Positions 1 through 8,332 of a stretch of DNA of 64,000 nucleotides are shown in pieces (positions within the stretch are counted from its first letter, which is position 1; each line of letters begins with the position of its first letter). Position numbers and translations under genes: made by a program. Below the pieces are notes generated by a model. That model made no database searches. It was given only the letters and a program-made list of their open reading frames with translations, and was not told the DNA's origin. The DNA is from an uncultured Prevotellaceae bacterium (GTDB taxonomy: Bacteria; Bacteroidota; Bacteroidia; Bacteroidales; Muribaculaceae), in the NCBI GenBank assembly GCA_900317325.1, contig ONGE01000001.1, forward strand, positions 1 to 64,000, written 5' to 3'.

Positions 1-467
1 CGTGCCATAGCGGCACCCTGACCGGGACGCAATTCGATGTTGTGAATTAAAGTACCAACAGGAATCTTGCTCAGTGGAAGCGCGTTTCCCACTTCGGGGG
101 CCACGTTCTCACCGCTCTCGATCGTTGCACCCACCTCGAGTCCGTTGGGAGCAATGATGTAAGCTTTGTAGCCGTCTTTGTAGTAGAGCAGAGCAATGCG
201 AGCCGAACGGTTGGGATCGTACTCGATGGCTTTCACTACTGCCGGCACACCGTCCTTGTTCCTCTTAAAGTCGATCAGGCGGAGTTTGCGCCTGTGACCG
301 CCTCCACGATAGCGGGCGGTGAGGTGACCCTCGTTGTTGCGACCGCCGGTGGAACGCTTACCGACCGTAAGAGACTTCTCTGGTGTACGCTTGGTAATGT
401 CGTCAAATACACCAATAATCTTGTGTCTTTGCCCCGGTGTTGTGGGCTTCAATTTTCTTACTGCCAT
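1..467 (-). CDS. rplB: 50S ribosomal protein L2 (3' end outside window)
   Basis: The minus-strand frame starts at the ATG at 467 with [16 protein letters not shown] and runs open to the window edge, so about 155 N-terminal residues of the roughly 275 expected are present. L2 binds 23S rRNA near the peptidyl-transferase centre. Recognisable segments include [20 protein letters not shown] and GKRN-type basic patches followed by [12 protein letters not shown]. It is the last visible gene of the operon, 6 bp downstream of rplW, the usual S10-operon order. Identification is secure; only the C-terminal part is missing because of the window boundary. Confidence 0.97.
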   Translation of the reverse strand, partial: MAVRKLKPTTPGQRHKIIGVFDDITKRTPEKSLTVGKRSTGGRNNEGHLTARYRGGGHRRKLRLIDFKRNKDGVPAVVKAIEYDPNRSARIALLYYKDGYKAYIIAPNGLEVGATIESGENVAPEVGNALPLSKIPVGTLIHNIELRPGQGAAMA

Positions 468-473
468 TTTTTA

Positions 474-833
474 TTATAAATTACTATAGAAATCAATAGT
501 TTGTCCTTTTGCGATGGTCACGACGGCCTTCTTGAAAGCTACGGTGTGACCCTTGACGATACCGCTCTTGGTGTAGCGCTGCTTGTTCTTGCCGCTGTAG
601 TTCATCGTGCTCACGCCTACGACCTTGACGTCATACATCTTCTCGATGGCGTCCTTGATCTGGTACTTGTTGGCATCGGGAGACACCTTGAACGTGTAAC
701 GGCTACCGATCTTCTTACGCTTAATGGTTCGCTTACCATTCTCGGCACTAGCGGTCTCGGCATTGGCGGTGGACTTCTCGGTAATTGCGTTGGCCTTCTC
801 GGTCACAACGGGAATGATCTGAATGTTCTCCAT
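474..833 (-). CDS. rplW: 50S ribosomal protein L23, with an N-terminal insertion
   Basis: This 119-residue protein has the L23 core (YTFKVSPDANKYQIKDAIE, then VVGVSTMNY and the C-terminal VVTIAKGQTIDFY). L23 lies at the exit of the peptide tunnel and docks trigger factor and SRP. The usual length is about 95-100 residues. The excess is an Ala/Thr/Glu/Asn-rich stretch at about residues 15-35 (around KSTANAETASAENGKR), between the conserved EKA near the N-terminus and the first core strand. The order rplD-rplW-rplB with 6-14 bp spacings is that of the S10 operon. Start is the ATG at 833. Confidence 0.96.
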   Translation of the reverse strand: MENIQIIPVVTEKANAITEKSTANAETASAENGKRTIKRKKIGSRYTFKVSPDANKYQIKDAIEKMYDVKVVGVSTMNYSGKNKQRYTKSGIVKGHTVAFKKAVVTIAKGQTIDFYSNL

Positions 834-847
834 TGTCTGTCCTCCTT

Positions 848-1474
848 TTACTTTAAGTTGTTGAGCGCATCAACCGAGCTCTCGGTAACGAGAATCATGC
901 GGTTGTCAAGCACGCGATAGGTGTTGATGTCGCTGGCGGTAACCACACTGGCGGTGGGGACGTTGCGGAGCGACAGGTACAGGTTGCGTTCCACGCCGTT
1001 GAGGACGAGCAGCAACTTCTGACCCTCGAGCTTGAGGTTGCGTGTAATGTTCACGAATTCCTTGGTCTTGGGGGCGTCGAACTTGATGTCCTCGATGACC
1101 ATGATCTGGTTGTTCTGGGCCTTGTAGGTCAGCGCCGAGCGGCGAGCCAGGGCCTTCACCTTCTTGTTCAGCTTGAAGCTGTAGTTGCGGGGACGGGGAC
1201 CGAAAACGCGACCACCACCATGGAACAGCGGAGAATTGATGTCACCATGACGAGCACCGCCGCCACCTTTCTGGCGACCGAGCTTCTTGGTCGAACCAGC
1301 GATTTCACTTCTCTCTTTTGCCTTATGGGTACCCTGGCGCTTGTTGGCCATGTACTGCTTAACGTCGAGATAAACGGCATGCTCGCTAGGTTCGGCGATG
1401 GCGAAGATCTCATCGTTAAGGGTCACCTTGCGACCGGTGTCCTCACCCTTGATGTTATAAACTGAGAGTTCCAT
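848..1474 (-). CDS. rplD: 50S ribosomal protein L4
   Basis: L4 of 208 residues, a normal length. It begins [20 protein letters not shown] and carries the signature loop region [17 protein letters not shown] and [20 protein letters not shown], which in L4 extends into the peptide tunnel. It follows rplC after only 2 bp and precedes rplW by 14 bp, so the genes are almost certainly cotranscribed. In enterobacteria L4 also represses its own operon; nothing here shows whether this happens in this lineage. Confidence 0.97.
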   Translation of the reverse strand: MELSVYNIKGEDTGRKVTLNDEIFAIAEPSEHAVYLDVKQYMANKRQGTHKAKERSEIAGSTKKLGRQKGGGGARHGDINSPLFHGGGRVFGPRPRNYSFKLNKKVKALARRSALTYKAQNNQIMVIEDIKFDAPKTKEFVNITRNLKLEGQKLLLVLNGVERNLYLSLRNVPTASVVTASDINTYRVLDNRMILVTESSVDALNNLK

Positions 1475-1476
1475 TC

Positions 1477-2094
1477 TTACATTTCAATAATTACGATTGA
1501 ACCTTTGCTGCCCGGAACTGAGCCTTTTACCATGAGAAGATTGTTCTCGGGCAATACTTTAATCACTTGCAGGTTTTGAGCGGTGCAGCGCTTGTTGCCC
1601 ATCTGGCCGGCCATGCGCATGCCCTTGAAAACCTTAGCGGGATAGGAGCAGGCACCGATGGAACCGGGAGCGCGCTGACGGTCGTCCTGACCGTGCGTGG
1701 TCTGGCCCACACCTCCAAAGCCATGACGCTTCACAACGCCTTGGAAGCCTTTACCCTTGGTTGTGCCGATCACATCAACAAATTCAACGTCGTTGAGCAT
1801 CTCTACGGTGAATTCGTCACCTGCCTTGTGCTCACCATTAAATCCTTTGAACTCGGCCAAGAATCTTTGCGGTTTCACTCCGGCTTTCTTGAAATGACCT
1901 GCCATGGGCTTGGTGGTGTGCTTGTCTTTCTTCTCGACAAAACCCAGCTGCAAAGCCTCGTAACCGTCGGTTTCAACAGTCTTCACTTGAGTGACAACGC
2001 AAGGACCTACTTCGATAACAGTGCACGGCACGTTCTTGCCGTCGGCACTGAAAACGGATGTCATTCCGATTTTCTTTCCTAATAATCCTGGCAT
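1477..2094 (-). CDS. rplC: 50S ribosomal protein L3
   Basis: L3 of 205 residues starting [16 protein letters not shown]. The conserved central segment [17 protein letters not shown] and the following [15 protein letters not shown], with the Gln that is methylated in many bacteria, are present. L3 folds against the 23S rRNA close to the A site. It lies 60 bp downstream of rpsJ and 2 bp upstream of rplD in the S10 operon. Length and motifs are normal. Confidence 0.97.
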   Translation of the reverse strand: MPGLLGKKIGMTSVFSADGKNVPCTVIEVGPCVVTQVKTVETDGYEALQLGFVEKKDKHTTKPMAGHFKKAGVKPQRFLAEFKGFNGEHKAGDEFTVEMLNDVEFVDVIGTTKGKGFQGVVKRHGFGGVGQTTHGQDDRQRAPGSIGACSYPAKVFKGMRMAGQMGNKRCTAQNLQVIKVLPENNLLMVKGSVPGSKGSIVIIEM

Positions 2095-2154
2095 TTCTCT
2101 AAATTTTTAATTGTTAATGCTGTTAGTTTAACTCGTTTTGTTCAATCAATTGTA

Positions 2155-2460
2155 CTACACTTTAATCTCCACTTCAACTCCGCTGGGCAACTCAAGCTTC
2201 ATGAGGGCGTCCACAGTCTTTGCGGTCGAGCTGTAGATGTCGATGAGGCGCTTGAAGGAGGACAGCTGGAACTGCTCGCGTGACTTCTTGTTGACAAAAG
2301 TCGAACGGTTCACGGTGAAGATGCGCTTGTGGGTGGGCAGGGGGATAGGACCGCTAACCACTGCGCCAGTGCTCTTCACTGTGCGCACGATCTTCTCGGC
2401 CGACTTGTCAACCAAGTTGTGATCGTAGCTTTTCAATTTAATTCTAATCTTCTGACTCAT
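2155..2460 (-). CDS. rpsJ: 30S ribosomal protein S10
   Basis: S10 of 101 residues: [18 protein letters not shown], then [17 protein letters not shown], the standard family blocks. S10 sits in the 30S head and doubles as the antitermination factor NusE. It lies 22 bp downstream of fusA, as in other Bacteroidetes where the str and S10 operons are joined and tuf is located elsewhere. Confidence 0.97.
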   Translation of the reverse strand: MSQKIRIKLKSYDHNLVDKSAEKIVRTVKSTGAVVSGPIPLPTHKRIFTVNRSTFVNKKSREQFQLSSFKRLIDIYSSTAKTVDALMKLELPSGVEVEIKV

Positions 2461-2482
2461 ATTATTAATAATGTAAATTGTA

Positions 2483-4540
2483 TTATTGCAATAATTCGAC
2501 GTGACCCAGGCATTCGCTCAGCACCTTGATGGCGATCGGGGTCGCAACGGGTGCGTAGTGGGAGAACGACATGGTGCTCGTGGCACGGCCACTGGTGATG
2601 TTGCGCAGGGCGGTGACGTAGCCGAACATCTCGGCCAGCGGGGTGCTGGCTTTGACGATGCGGGCACCGCTGCGTGCGCTCTCCATGCCCTCGACTTGGG
2701 CACGGCGCTTGTTCAGGTCGGCGATGACGTCACCCATGTTCTCTTCGGGGGTCACCACTTCCAGGCTCATCATCGGCTCCAGGAGCACGGGGCGAGCCTT
2801 GCGGCAAGCGCTGCGGTAGGCCTGCATGGCACACAGCTCGAAGCTGAGCTGGTCGCTGTCCACGGGGTGGTAGCTGCCATCGAGGATGGTGACCTTGAGG
2901 CTCTGGAGGGGGAATCCGGCCAGCACACCGCTGCGCATGGCGCTCTTGAATCCCTTCTCGATGCTGGGGATGAATTCCTTGGGGATATCACCGCCCTTAA
3001 CCTCGTTGACGAACTGCAAGCTGCCGTCGAAGTCGACGTCGATGGGCTCGACACGGCACTCGATGTCGGCGAACTTGCCATGACCGCCGGTCTGTTTCTT
3101 GAAGACCTCACGCACGGTAGCGGCCTGCGAGATGGCCTCCTTGTAGGTGACCTGGGGACGACCCTGGTTGCACTCTACCTTGAACTCGCGGCGCAGACGG
3201 TCGAGGATGATGTCCAGATGCAACTCACCCATTCCGCGGATGATGGTCTGGCCGGTCTCCTCGTTGCTCTCGACCTGGAAGGTGGGGTCTTCCTCGGCAA
3301 GCTTTGCCAGGCCCACTGCCATGCGGTCGAGGTCGTTCTGCGTCTTGGGCTCGACGGCGATGCCGATCACGGGCTCGGGGAAGTCCATGGCCTCGAGGGC
3401 GATGGCGGTCTCGCGGCTGCTGCACAGGGTGTCGCCCGTGTGCACGTCCTTGAAACCGACTCCGGCGCCGATGTCACCGCAACCGATGACCTCCATGGGG
3501 TTCTGGCGGTTGCTGTGCATCTGGAACAGGCGGGACACGCGCTCCTTTTGACCGGTGCGCACGTTGTAGACCTGGGTGCCGGCATTGAACTGACCCGAAT
3601 ACACGCGGAAGAACACCAGACGGCCCACATAGGGGTCGGTAGCGATCTTGAACACCAGCGCGCACAGGGGCTCCTCGAACAGGGGCTTGCGGCTGATCAC
3701 CTTGTCGGGGTCGTTGACTGCGGTGCCGCTCACCTCGCCAGCGTCTTCGGGGCTGGGCAGGTAGGCGCAAACGGCGTCGAGCAGCGTCTGGACACCCTTG
3801 TTCTTGAACGAGCTGCCGCACAGCACGGGAACCATGTTGCGGTTCAGCGTGGCGGTGCGCAGGGCGCTCTTGATCTCGGCAACGGTGATCGACTCGGGGT
3901 CGTCGAAGTACTTGGTCATGAACTCGTCGTCAAACTCGGCGAGCTGCTCAAGCATCTTGTCGCGGTACTCCTGAGCCTCCTCAAGCATGTCGGCGGGAAC
4001 CTCGGCGGTCTCGTACTCGGCACCGAGCGTCTCGTCGTGCCAGTACAGGGCCTGCATCGTGATCAGGTCAACGACGCCTTTGAAGGTCTCCTCGGCTCCG
4101 ATGGGCAACTGAATGGGACACGGATTGGCACCCAAGACTTCGCGAATCTGGCGAACCACGTCGAGGTAGTTGCAGCCAACACGGTCCATCTTGTTCACAT
4201 AAGCGATGCGAGGCACCTCGTACTTGTCGGCCTGACGCCACACGGTCTCGCTCTGGGGCTCTACGCCGCCCACAGCGCAGAAGGTGGCGATAGCGCCATC
4301 CAGCACGCGCAGCGAGCGCTCCACCTCGACGGTGAAGTCCACATGCCCCGGAGTGTCGATCAGGTTGATCTTGTACTTGTCCATCCAGTCCATGGTGGCG
4401 GTGCCTTCATGAACCTCGCCCATCTTGTGGGTCAGGCCCGTGTAGTACAAGATCCGCTCCGATGTGGTGGTCTTGCCGGCATCGATGTGTGCCATGATGC
4501 CGATGTTGCGTGTATATTTCAGTTGTGCGTCGGTGCCCAT
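2483..4540 (-). CDS. fusA: Translation elongation factor G lacking the switch I region
   Basis: EF-G drives translocation on the ribosome and, with RRF, subunit recycling. All domains can be followed: G1 P-loop AHIDAGKTT (17-25), G3 DTPGH (62-66), G4 NKMD (116-119), domain [12 protein letters not shown], and domain V ending [14 protein letters not shown]. The protein is 685 residues, whereas Bacteroidales EF-Gs are about 705. The missing piece is in one place: DWM (51-53) is joined straight to [13 protein letters not shown], so the roughly 20-23 residue segment holding EQERGITITSAATT (switch I, with the G2 threonine) is absent. The frame stays open. Codons 53/54 lie at positions 4384-4379. 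It is in the usual operon place between rpsG and rpsJ. Either a real deletion, with a second EF-G elsewhere, or an assembly error is possible. Confidence 0.93.
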   Translation of the reverse strand: MGTDAQLKYTRNIGIMAHIDAGKTTTSERILYYTGLTHKMGEVHEGTATMDWMDKYKINLIDTPGHVDFTVEVERSLRVLDGAIATFCAVGGVEPQSETVWRQADKYEVPRIAYVNKMDRVGCNYLDVVRQIREVLGANPCPIQLPIGAEETFKGVVDLITMQALYWHDETLGAEYETAEVPADMLEEAQEYRDKMLEQLAEFDDEFMTKYFDDPESITVAEIKSALRTATLNRNMVPVLCGSSFKNKGVQTLLDAVCAYLPSPEDAGEVSGTAVNDPDKVISRKPLFEEPLCALVFKIATDPYVGRLVFFRVYSGQFNAGTQVYNVRTGQKERVSRLFQMHSNRQNPMEVIGCGDIGAGVGFKDVHTGDTLCSSRETAIALEAMDFPEPVIGIAVEPKTQNDLDRMAVGLAKLAEEDPTFQVESNEETGQTIIRGMGELHLDIILDRLRREFKVECNQGRPQVTYKEAISQAATVREVFKKQTGGHGKFADIECRVEPIDVDFDGSLQFVNEVKGGDIPKEFIPSIEKGFKSAMRSGVLAGFPLQSLKVTILDGSYHPVDSDQLSFELCAMQAYRSACRKARPVLLEPMMSLEVVTPEENMGDVIADLNKRRAQVEGMESARSGARIVKASTPLAEMFGYVTALRNITSGRATSTMSFSHYAPVATPIAIKVLSECLGHVELLQ

Positions 4541-4564
4541 TGTCTAGTTCACGTCGTCGCTAAA

Positions 4565-5041
4565 TCAGAATCTGAAGTGGGCGAATGCGCGGTTAGCCTC
4601 GGCCATGCGGTGCATGTCCTCTTTGCGCTTGAACGCGCCACCCTGCTCGTTATATGCGTCCATGATTTCAGCAGCCAGCTTGTCGGCCATAGTCTTGCCG
4701 CCACGCTTGCGAGCGAAAATGATCATGTTCTTCATTGAAACCGACTCTTTGCGGTCGGGGCGAATCTCGGTGGGCACCTGGAAGGTTGCACCACCCACGC
4801 GACGGGACTTCACCTCCACCTGAGGGGTGATCTTCTCCAACGCGGCTTTCCAGATTTCGAGAGGGGTCTTCTCTTCACTAGCCATCTTCTTGCCCACGAG
4901 GTCCAGGGCACTATAGAAGATACGGTAAGACGTAGTCTTCTTACCATCGTACATGAGGTGGTTGACGAACTTGGTTACGCGAACGTCACCGAACTTAGGA
5001 TCGGGGAGAATGATCCTTTTCTTGGGCTTAGCCTTTCTCAT
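4565..5041 (-). CDS. rpsG: 30S ribosomal protein S7
   Basis: S7 of 158 residues with [19 protein letters not shown] at the start and the core [34 protein letters not shown] and [11 protein letters not shown] at the end. S7 nucleates assembly of the 30S head. It lies 24 bp upstream of fusA. The distance to rpsL is about 180 bp, longer than the other spacings in this operon; no hairpin or promoter stands out in that gap. Confidence 0.97.
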   Translation of the reverse strand: MRKAKPKKRIILPDPKFGDVRVTKFVNHLMYDGKKTTSYRIFYSALDLVGKKMASEEKTPLEIWKAALEKITPQVEVKSRRVGGATFQVPTEIRPDRKESVSMKNMIIFARKRGGKTMADKLAAEIMDAYNEQGGAFKRKEDMHRMAEANRAFAHFRF

Positions 5042-5219
5042 TTTTTTAACACAGTTGTAGTTTTAAGTCTGCTTGGTTGTTTTTTGCTTTGTTCTTCAAC
5101 GCCCGCCGCTGCGGCGCGTTTACTCAACCAAATATCCAATCCAATAAAACTGAAAACTAAGTTTGAAATTAATTTTACTTTTGAATTGTTTAGTAAGTCA
5201 GGGCCTTAGTCGTACCGTT

Positions 5220-5600
5220 TTACTTTTTCTTCTTGGGACGCTTGGCACCGTACTTGCTGCGGCGCTGGGTGCGGCCTTCAACACCGGCGGTGTCGAGGGT
5301 GCCGCGGATGATGTGATAGCGTACACCGGGAAGGTCTTTCACACGGCCACCGCGTACCATGACGATCGAGTGCTCCTGCAGGTTGTGGCCCTCACCAGGG
5401 ATATAGGAGTTAACCTCCTTGCCGTTGGTCAGGCGGACACGAGCAACCTTGCGCATAGCCGAATTCGGCTTCTTAGGTGTGGTCGTGTAGACACGAACAC
5501 ACACACCGCGACGCTGAGGGCACGAGTCCAGAGCGGGCGATTTGCTGGTCGATTCCAGCGCAGTGCGGCCTTTTCTTACTAATTGCTGAATAGTAGGCAT
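5220..5600 (-). CDS. rpsL: 30S ribosomal protein S12
   Basis: S12 of 126 residues, first gene of the operon. It has [31 protein letters not shown] and the C-terminal [21 protein letters not shown]-type basic tail. Residue 43 in the TPKKPNS loop is Lys, the wild-type residue whose change gives streptomycin resistance in other bacteria, so no resistance allele is seen. S12 monitors codon-anticodon pairing at the decoding site. A well-formed promoter lies about 130 bp upstream. Confidence 0.97.
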   Translation of the reverse strand: MPTIQQLVRKGRTALESTSKSPALDSCPQRRGVCVRVYTTTPKKPNSAMRKVARVRLTNGKEVNSYIPGEGHNLQEHSIVMVRGGRVKDLPGVRYHIIRGTLDTAGVEGRTQRRSKYGAKRPKKKK

Positions 5601-5733
5601 CTTAGTTCTTTTTGATTTTAATTAATTTTACAAATATTTTTCAGTTTGCTTTTGCGCTTCTGGACCACTTAACCACCCACGTTTTCAAGCGTTTAGAGGC
5701 CAAAATCGGACCTAGCGGCGCAAAAAAGCGATG

Positions 5734-5765
5734 CAAAATTACAAACAATTTTTGTAATGGCCAAA
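5734..5765 (-). promoter_or_regulatory. Promoter of the str/S10 ribosomal operon
   Basis: On the minus strand TTTG (5765-5762) is followed after exactly 20 nt by TAATTTTG (5741-5734). This matches the Bacteroidetes primary sigma consensus TTTG-N19-21-TAnnTTTG. Transcription would start near 5727, giving a leader of about 127 nt before rpsL. That leader is long enough for leader-level regulation, but no clear structure was identified in it. Confidence 0.7.
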
Positions 5766-6056
5766 CCTTTTGCCCGATTTATTTTATATATAATGTCTCA
5801 CCCCTATCCGAGCCAAGTGCCTGTTTTCCACAACAATACACCTAAAATCGTGAAAATCAGGGCCTTTTTTAATTGTGAAAATTATTCAATCTTAATACTA
5901 TTTAACTTCATTTAATCAAATTCGGCGCACTTTTGAACCCAAAATGCACCTGAGCGCCCCAACGGTCCTACCCATTCCCGTAACCTCATCCAGGAGGCAC
6001 AATCGCACGAATTCCGTTTACACATTATATATAATATATAGGGAGCCCTATCGGTC
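5766..6056. other. Intergenic spacer upstream of the ribosomal operon
   Basis: About 290 bp between the operon promoter and the terminator of the neighbouring minus-strand gene. It is A+T-rich and holds no convincing gene. A palindromic TATATAATATATA stretch near 6027-6043 is the only visible structure. Small open frames here lack family features. Confidence 0.6.
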
Positions 6057-6098
6057 AAAAAAAGGGATGGAGCCCTTATGGAGGACTCCATCCTTTTT
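6057..6098 (-). terminator. Intrinsic terminator, usable from both strands
   Basis: GGATGGAG (6065-6072) pairs with CTCCATCC (6086-6093). The minus-strand transcript runs into seven T residues (6063-6057), directly after the CDP-alcohol phosphatidyltransferase gene. On the plus strand the same hairpin is followed by TTTTT. Confidence 0.75.
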
Positions 6099-6118
6099 AT
6101 CTTGTACGGTAATTCCCG

Positions 6119-7078
6119 TTACTTGGTGGCTTCCAAGTGTGCAATGGCCTTCTTGCAGATGCCCTCGTGACGCAGCACCATATAGATGAGCAGCAGGTTG
6201 AGCACCACGATCTCGAAGACGAAGTACAGCCACGGCATGTTGATGATCACCGCGATAAAGCAGGCGATGATGCGCGTGTTGAAGGTCAAGATGTTGGTGT
6301 ACTTCATCAGCGGCAAGCTCAGCTGGCGGAAGTAGTCGCGGAATTCCTGGCTGGGGACACCGTCCTCGCCGTAACGCTCGTTGAGGGCGGCACGCAGACG
6401 CTGCATGTTGGGCGTCATACGCTCCTGGTTGGCCGTGTAGCCGCTGTAGAAGAACAGTGGCAACTTGCTCCAGAAGTTCCTGCCCCACCCCAGCTGATGA
6501 TACTGCTCCTTGAGCTTGGCGGCGCTATCGAGCTCACTACCCTGCCCGCCCTTGAGGAAGAAGAGGTGGAACTGGCGATAGCAGTCGGCCAGAGCGGCCT
6601 GCAAGGCATGGCTGAGGCCCGAGAGGATACCCAGGGTCCAGATCAGCCACTCGTGCTGCTGGAAGAAATGCGGTCCGGTCAAACTGTCACCGAAGTCCAG
6701 TTCCCTGAACACCAGCGCAAAGCTGATGGCAGCGAACCAGAAGTCACCGCTCACGCCGTCAAGGATGCGGCCCATGCGGGAATACTGCTGGGTCATGCGT
6801 GCCAGCTGTCCGTCGGCGCTGTCAAACGTGTCGGCCCATGTGATGAGCAGCATGCCCACCCAGTTGAGCCATGCCATGTGAGGCTGATGGAAATACAGCA
6901 TGATGCCGCCGGCAACACCCATAAAGATGCTGGCCACCGTGATGGCGTTGGGGCTCACTCCCAGCTTCTGAAAGAATTTGGCCCACAAGAAACCCAAGGG
7001 GCGATGGAAATGCAGGTCGAACCACTCCTCGGTGTCCGACGACTTGAGCGAAGCCTGATATTCTTCTCTTAATGTCAT
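6119..7078 (-). CDS. CDP-alcohol phosphatidyltransferase family membrane protein
   Basis: The 319-residue protein starts at the ATG at 7078 (MTLREEYQASLKS). The family motif is visible at about residues 90-120: DSADGQLAR, eight residues, then GRILDGVSGD. Such enzymes transfer a phosphoalcohol from a CDP-linked donor in the membrane and need Mg2+ held by four Asp residues. Here the fourth Asp seems displaced: the position four after the third Asp is Gly and the Asp comes one residue later. Several hydrophobic segments follow, with a pair close to the C-terminus. The substrate cannot be told; Bacteroidetes inositol-lipid or other phospholipid head-group synthesis are options. It lies 113 bp downstream of the ATP-grasp gene on the same strand. 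Confidence 0.82.
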   Translation of the reverse strand: MTLREEYQASLKSSDTEEWFDLHFHRPLGFLWAKFFQKLGVSPNAITVASIFMGVAGGIMLYFHQPHMAWLNWVGMLLITWADTFDSADGQLARMTQQYSRMGRILDGVSGDFWFAAISFALVFRELDFGDSLTGPHFFQQHEWLIWTLGILSGLSHALQAALADCYRQFHLFFLKGGQGSELDSAAKLKEQYHQLGWGRNFWSKLPLFFYSGYTANQERMTPNMQRLRAALNERYGEDGVPSQEFRDYFRQLSLPLMKYTNILTFNTRIIACFIAVIINMPWLYFVFEIVVLNLLLIYMVLRHEGICKKAIAHLEATK

Positions 7079-7114
7079 GTTTTTCAATTTACAGTTTGTT
7101 TTGGTTTTAGTGTC

Positions 7115-7164
7115 AAGGCCTTAAGGTCCATAAGGTCTTTAAAGTCCTTAAGGTCCTTAAAGAC
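7115..7164. repeat. Degenerate AAGGTCC/TTAAAG intergenic repeat
   Basis: A run of units of the type CTTAAGGTCC, TAAGGTC, TTTAAAGTCC and TTAAGGTCC fills the gap between the two flanking genes. A near-identical tract occurs at 52357-52391. The units contain the palindrome CTTAAGG and could form small hairpins. Confidence 0.75.
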
Positions 7165-7191
7165 AAACGCCTAATTCCTCACTTCTCACTA

Positions 7192-8061
7192 CTACAGGCC
7201 CAGGTGAGCCTTGGCAAGTGCCAGGACTGCCTTGGCAATGTGAGGAGCCGACTCGTTGCGGCACGGCGCGAAGCTGGGCCAGTCGTTGAAGTCGATGATG
7301 CGGATGGTGCCGTCGGGATCGACGATGCAGTCACCGCCGTAGATGACGACGTTCAGTTCGTCGGCAGCGCGGGTGCAGATGTCCTTGAGCTCCTTCAGGT
7401 CGATATCGATGCCCTGGCTGTGGCCGTTGACTTCCTCCCAGCCATACTTGCTGTGACCCTCGTCAAAGGGGTAGAACCAATAGAAGAACTGAGAATCCTT
7501 CACGCCGTAGAACTTCACCAGGTCGCCCGTGAGGTGAACATTGATCACCGCGCGGGTGATGCCGCGGTAGAAGTACTCCTGGAGCACCTCCTGCGCCTCC
7601 TCGGGGTGGCGCACATAGCTCACGTCCTCCTTGTGCATGGCGTGGAAGTCGCCGCGCTTGATCCAGCACGACTTAAATCCGGCCTTCTTGAGCTGGTCCT
7701 TGATATTCTCGTTAGTGTTGACAATCAGGCTCTCGGGATAAGGGATGCCGTTGCCCAGCAAGATGCGCGTCATGCGCTCGCGCGTACAGTTCTCGATACC
7801 GTAGCCCGAGTTGATGACCAGCTTACCGGCGTCCTCAAGCTTCTGCAGCTTGGCGATGCTGGCGCGCTCGCGGCACATGGCCAGCACTACCGGCTCGTTG
7901 ATCTCGCTATTGTTGAACTGTTCCTCGCTGTACACGTTCACCTGGCAACCGCGCTTGCGCAGCTGCTCGGCCACGAGGTTAAAGATGGCGGTGTCATTGC
8001 CGATGTGGTTGGGCGAATAAGCGCCTGCGCGCATAACGCCCGCAATAGTGATGTCTGCCAT
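7192..8061 (-). CDS. ATP-grasp family protein of unknown substrate
   Basis: The start was taken at the ATG at 8061 (MADITIAGVMRAGAYSPNHI), because the longer frame runs through a promoter-like element. The 289-residue protein has an N-terminal pre-ATP-grasp-like half with cysteine and glycine motifs (VINSGYGIENCTRERM) and a C-terminal half ending VDPDGTIRIIDFNDWPSF. The Asp and Asn of that ending are placed like the metal ligands of ATP-grasp ligases. Ligation of a carboxylate to an amine or thiol is the family chemistry; the real substrate is unknown. It shares direction with the downstream CDP-alcohol phosphatidyltransferase gene, but the link is unproven. Confidence 0.7.
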   Translation of the reverse strand: MADITIAGVMRAGAYSPNHIGNDTAIFNLVAEQLRKRGCQVNVYSEEQFNNSEINEPVVLAMCRERASIAKLQKLEDAGKLVINSGYGIENCTRERMTRILLGNGIPYPESLIVNTNENIKDQLKKAGFKSCWIKRGDFHAMHKEDVSYVRHPEEAQEVLQEYFYRGITRAVINVHLTGDLVKFYGVKDSQFFYWFYPFDEGHSKYGWEEVNGHSQGIDIDLKELKDICTRAADELNVVIYGGDCIVDPDGTIRIIDFNDWPSFAPCRNESAPHIAKAVLALAKAHLGL

Positions 8062-8115
8062 TGTTATTGACTTTAATGTTGATGAGGCGGGCACCCTTGC
8101 CCGCAATACGAACTG

Positions 8116-8149
8116 CAAAGATACAAAAAAATGAGATAGCCTACCCAAA
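8116..8149 (-). promoter_or_regulatory. Probable promoter of the ATP-grasp gene
   Basis: A perfect -7 element TATCTTTG (8123-8116) lies 55 bp upstream of the ATG at 8061. A TTTG is present 22 nt further upstream (8149-8146), slightly beyond the usual spacing. The position supports the shorter start codon chosen for the gene. Confidence 0.5.
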
Positions 8150-8332
8150 TTCGAGAAAAAACTTCATTCTCGCGCCATTACATCACTCCCGCCAGAAAAA
8201 AACCGGGTACTGCTTTTTGACATGGTGGAGAGGATTCACGGGGTGGTAATTTTGCAACGTCAACAGGAGAGAAAGTCCAGAACTTCCCGCCACGAAGACG
8301 ACGACAATTACTAAAACATAAATCTTTCAACC

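Noticed and set aside
2501-4738. A 745-codon open frame antisense to fusA
   Set aside because: It is a shadow of the high-GC coding frame of EF-G, with a His/Ala/Gly/Val-rich composition and no family features.
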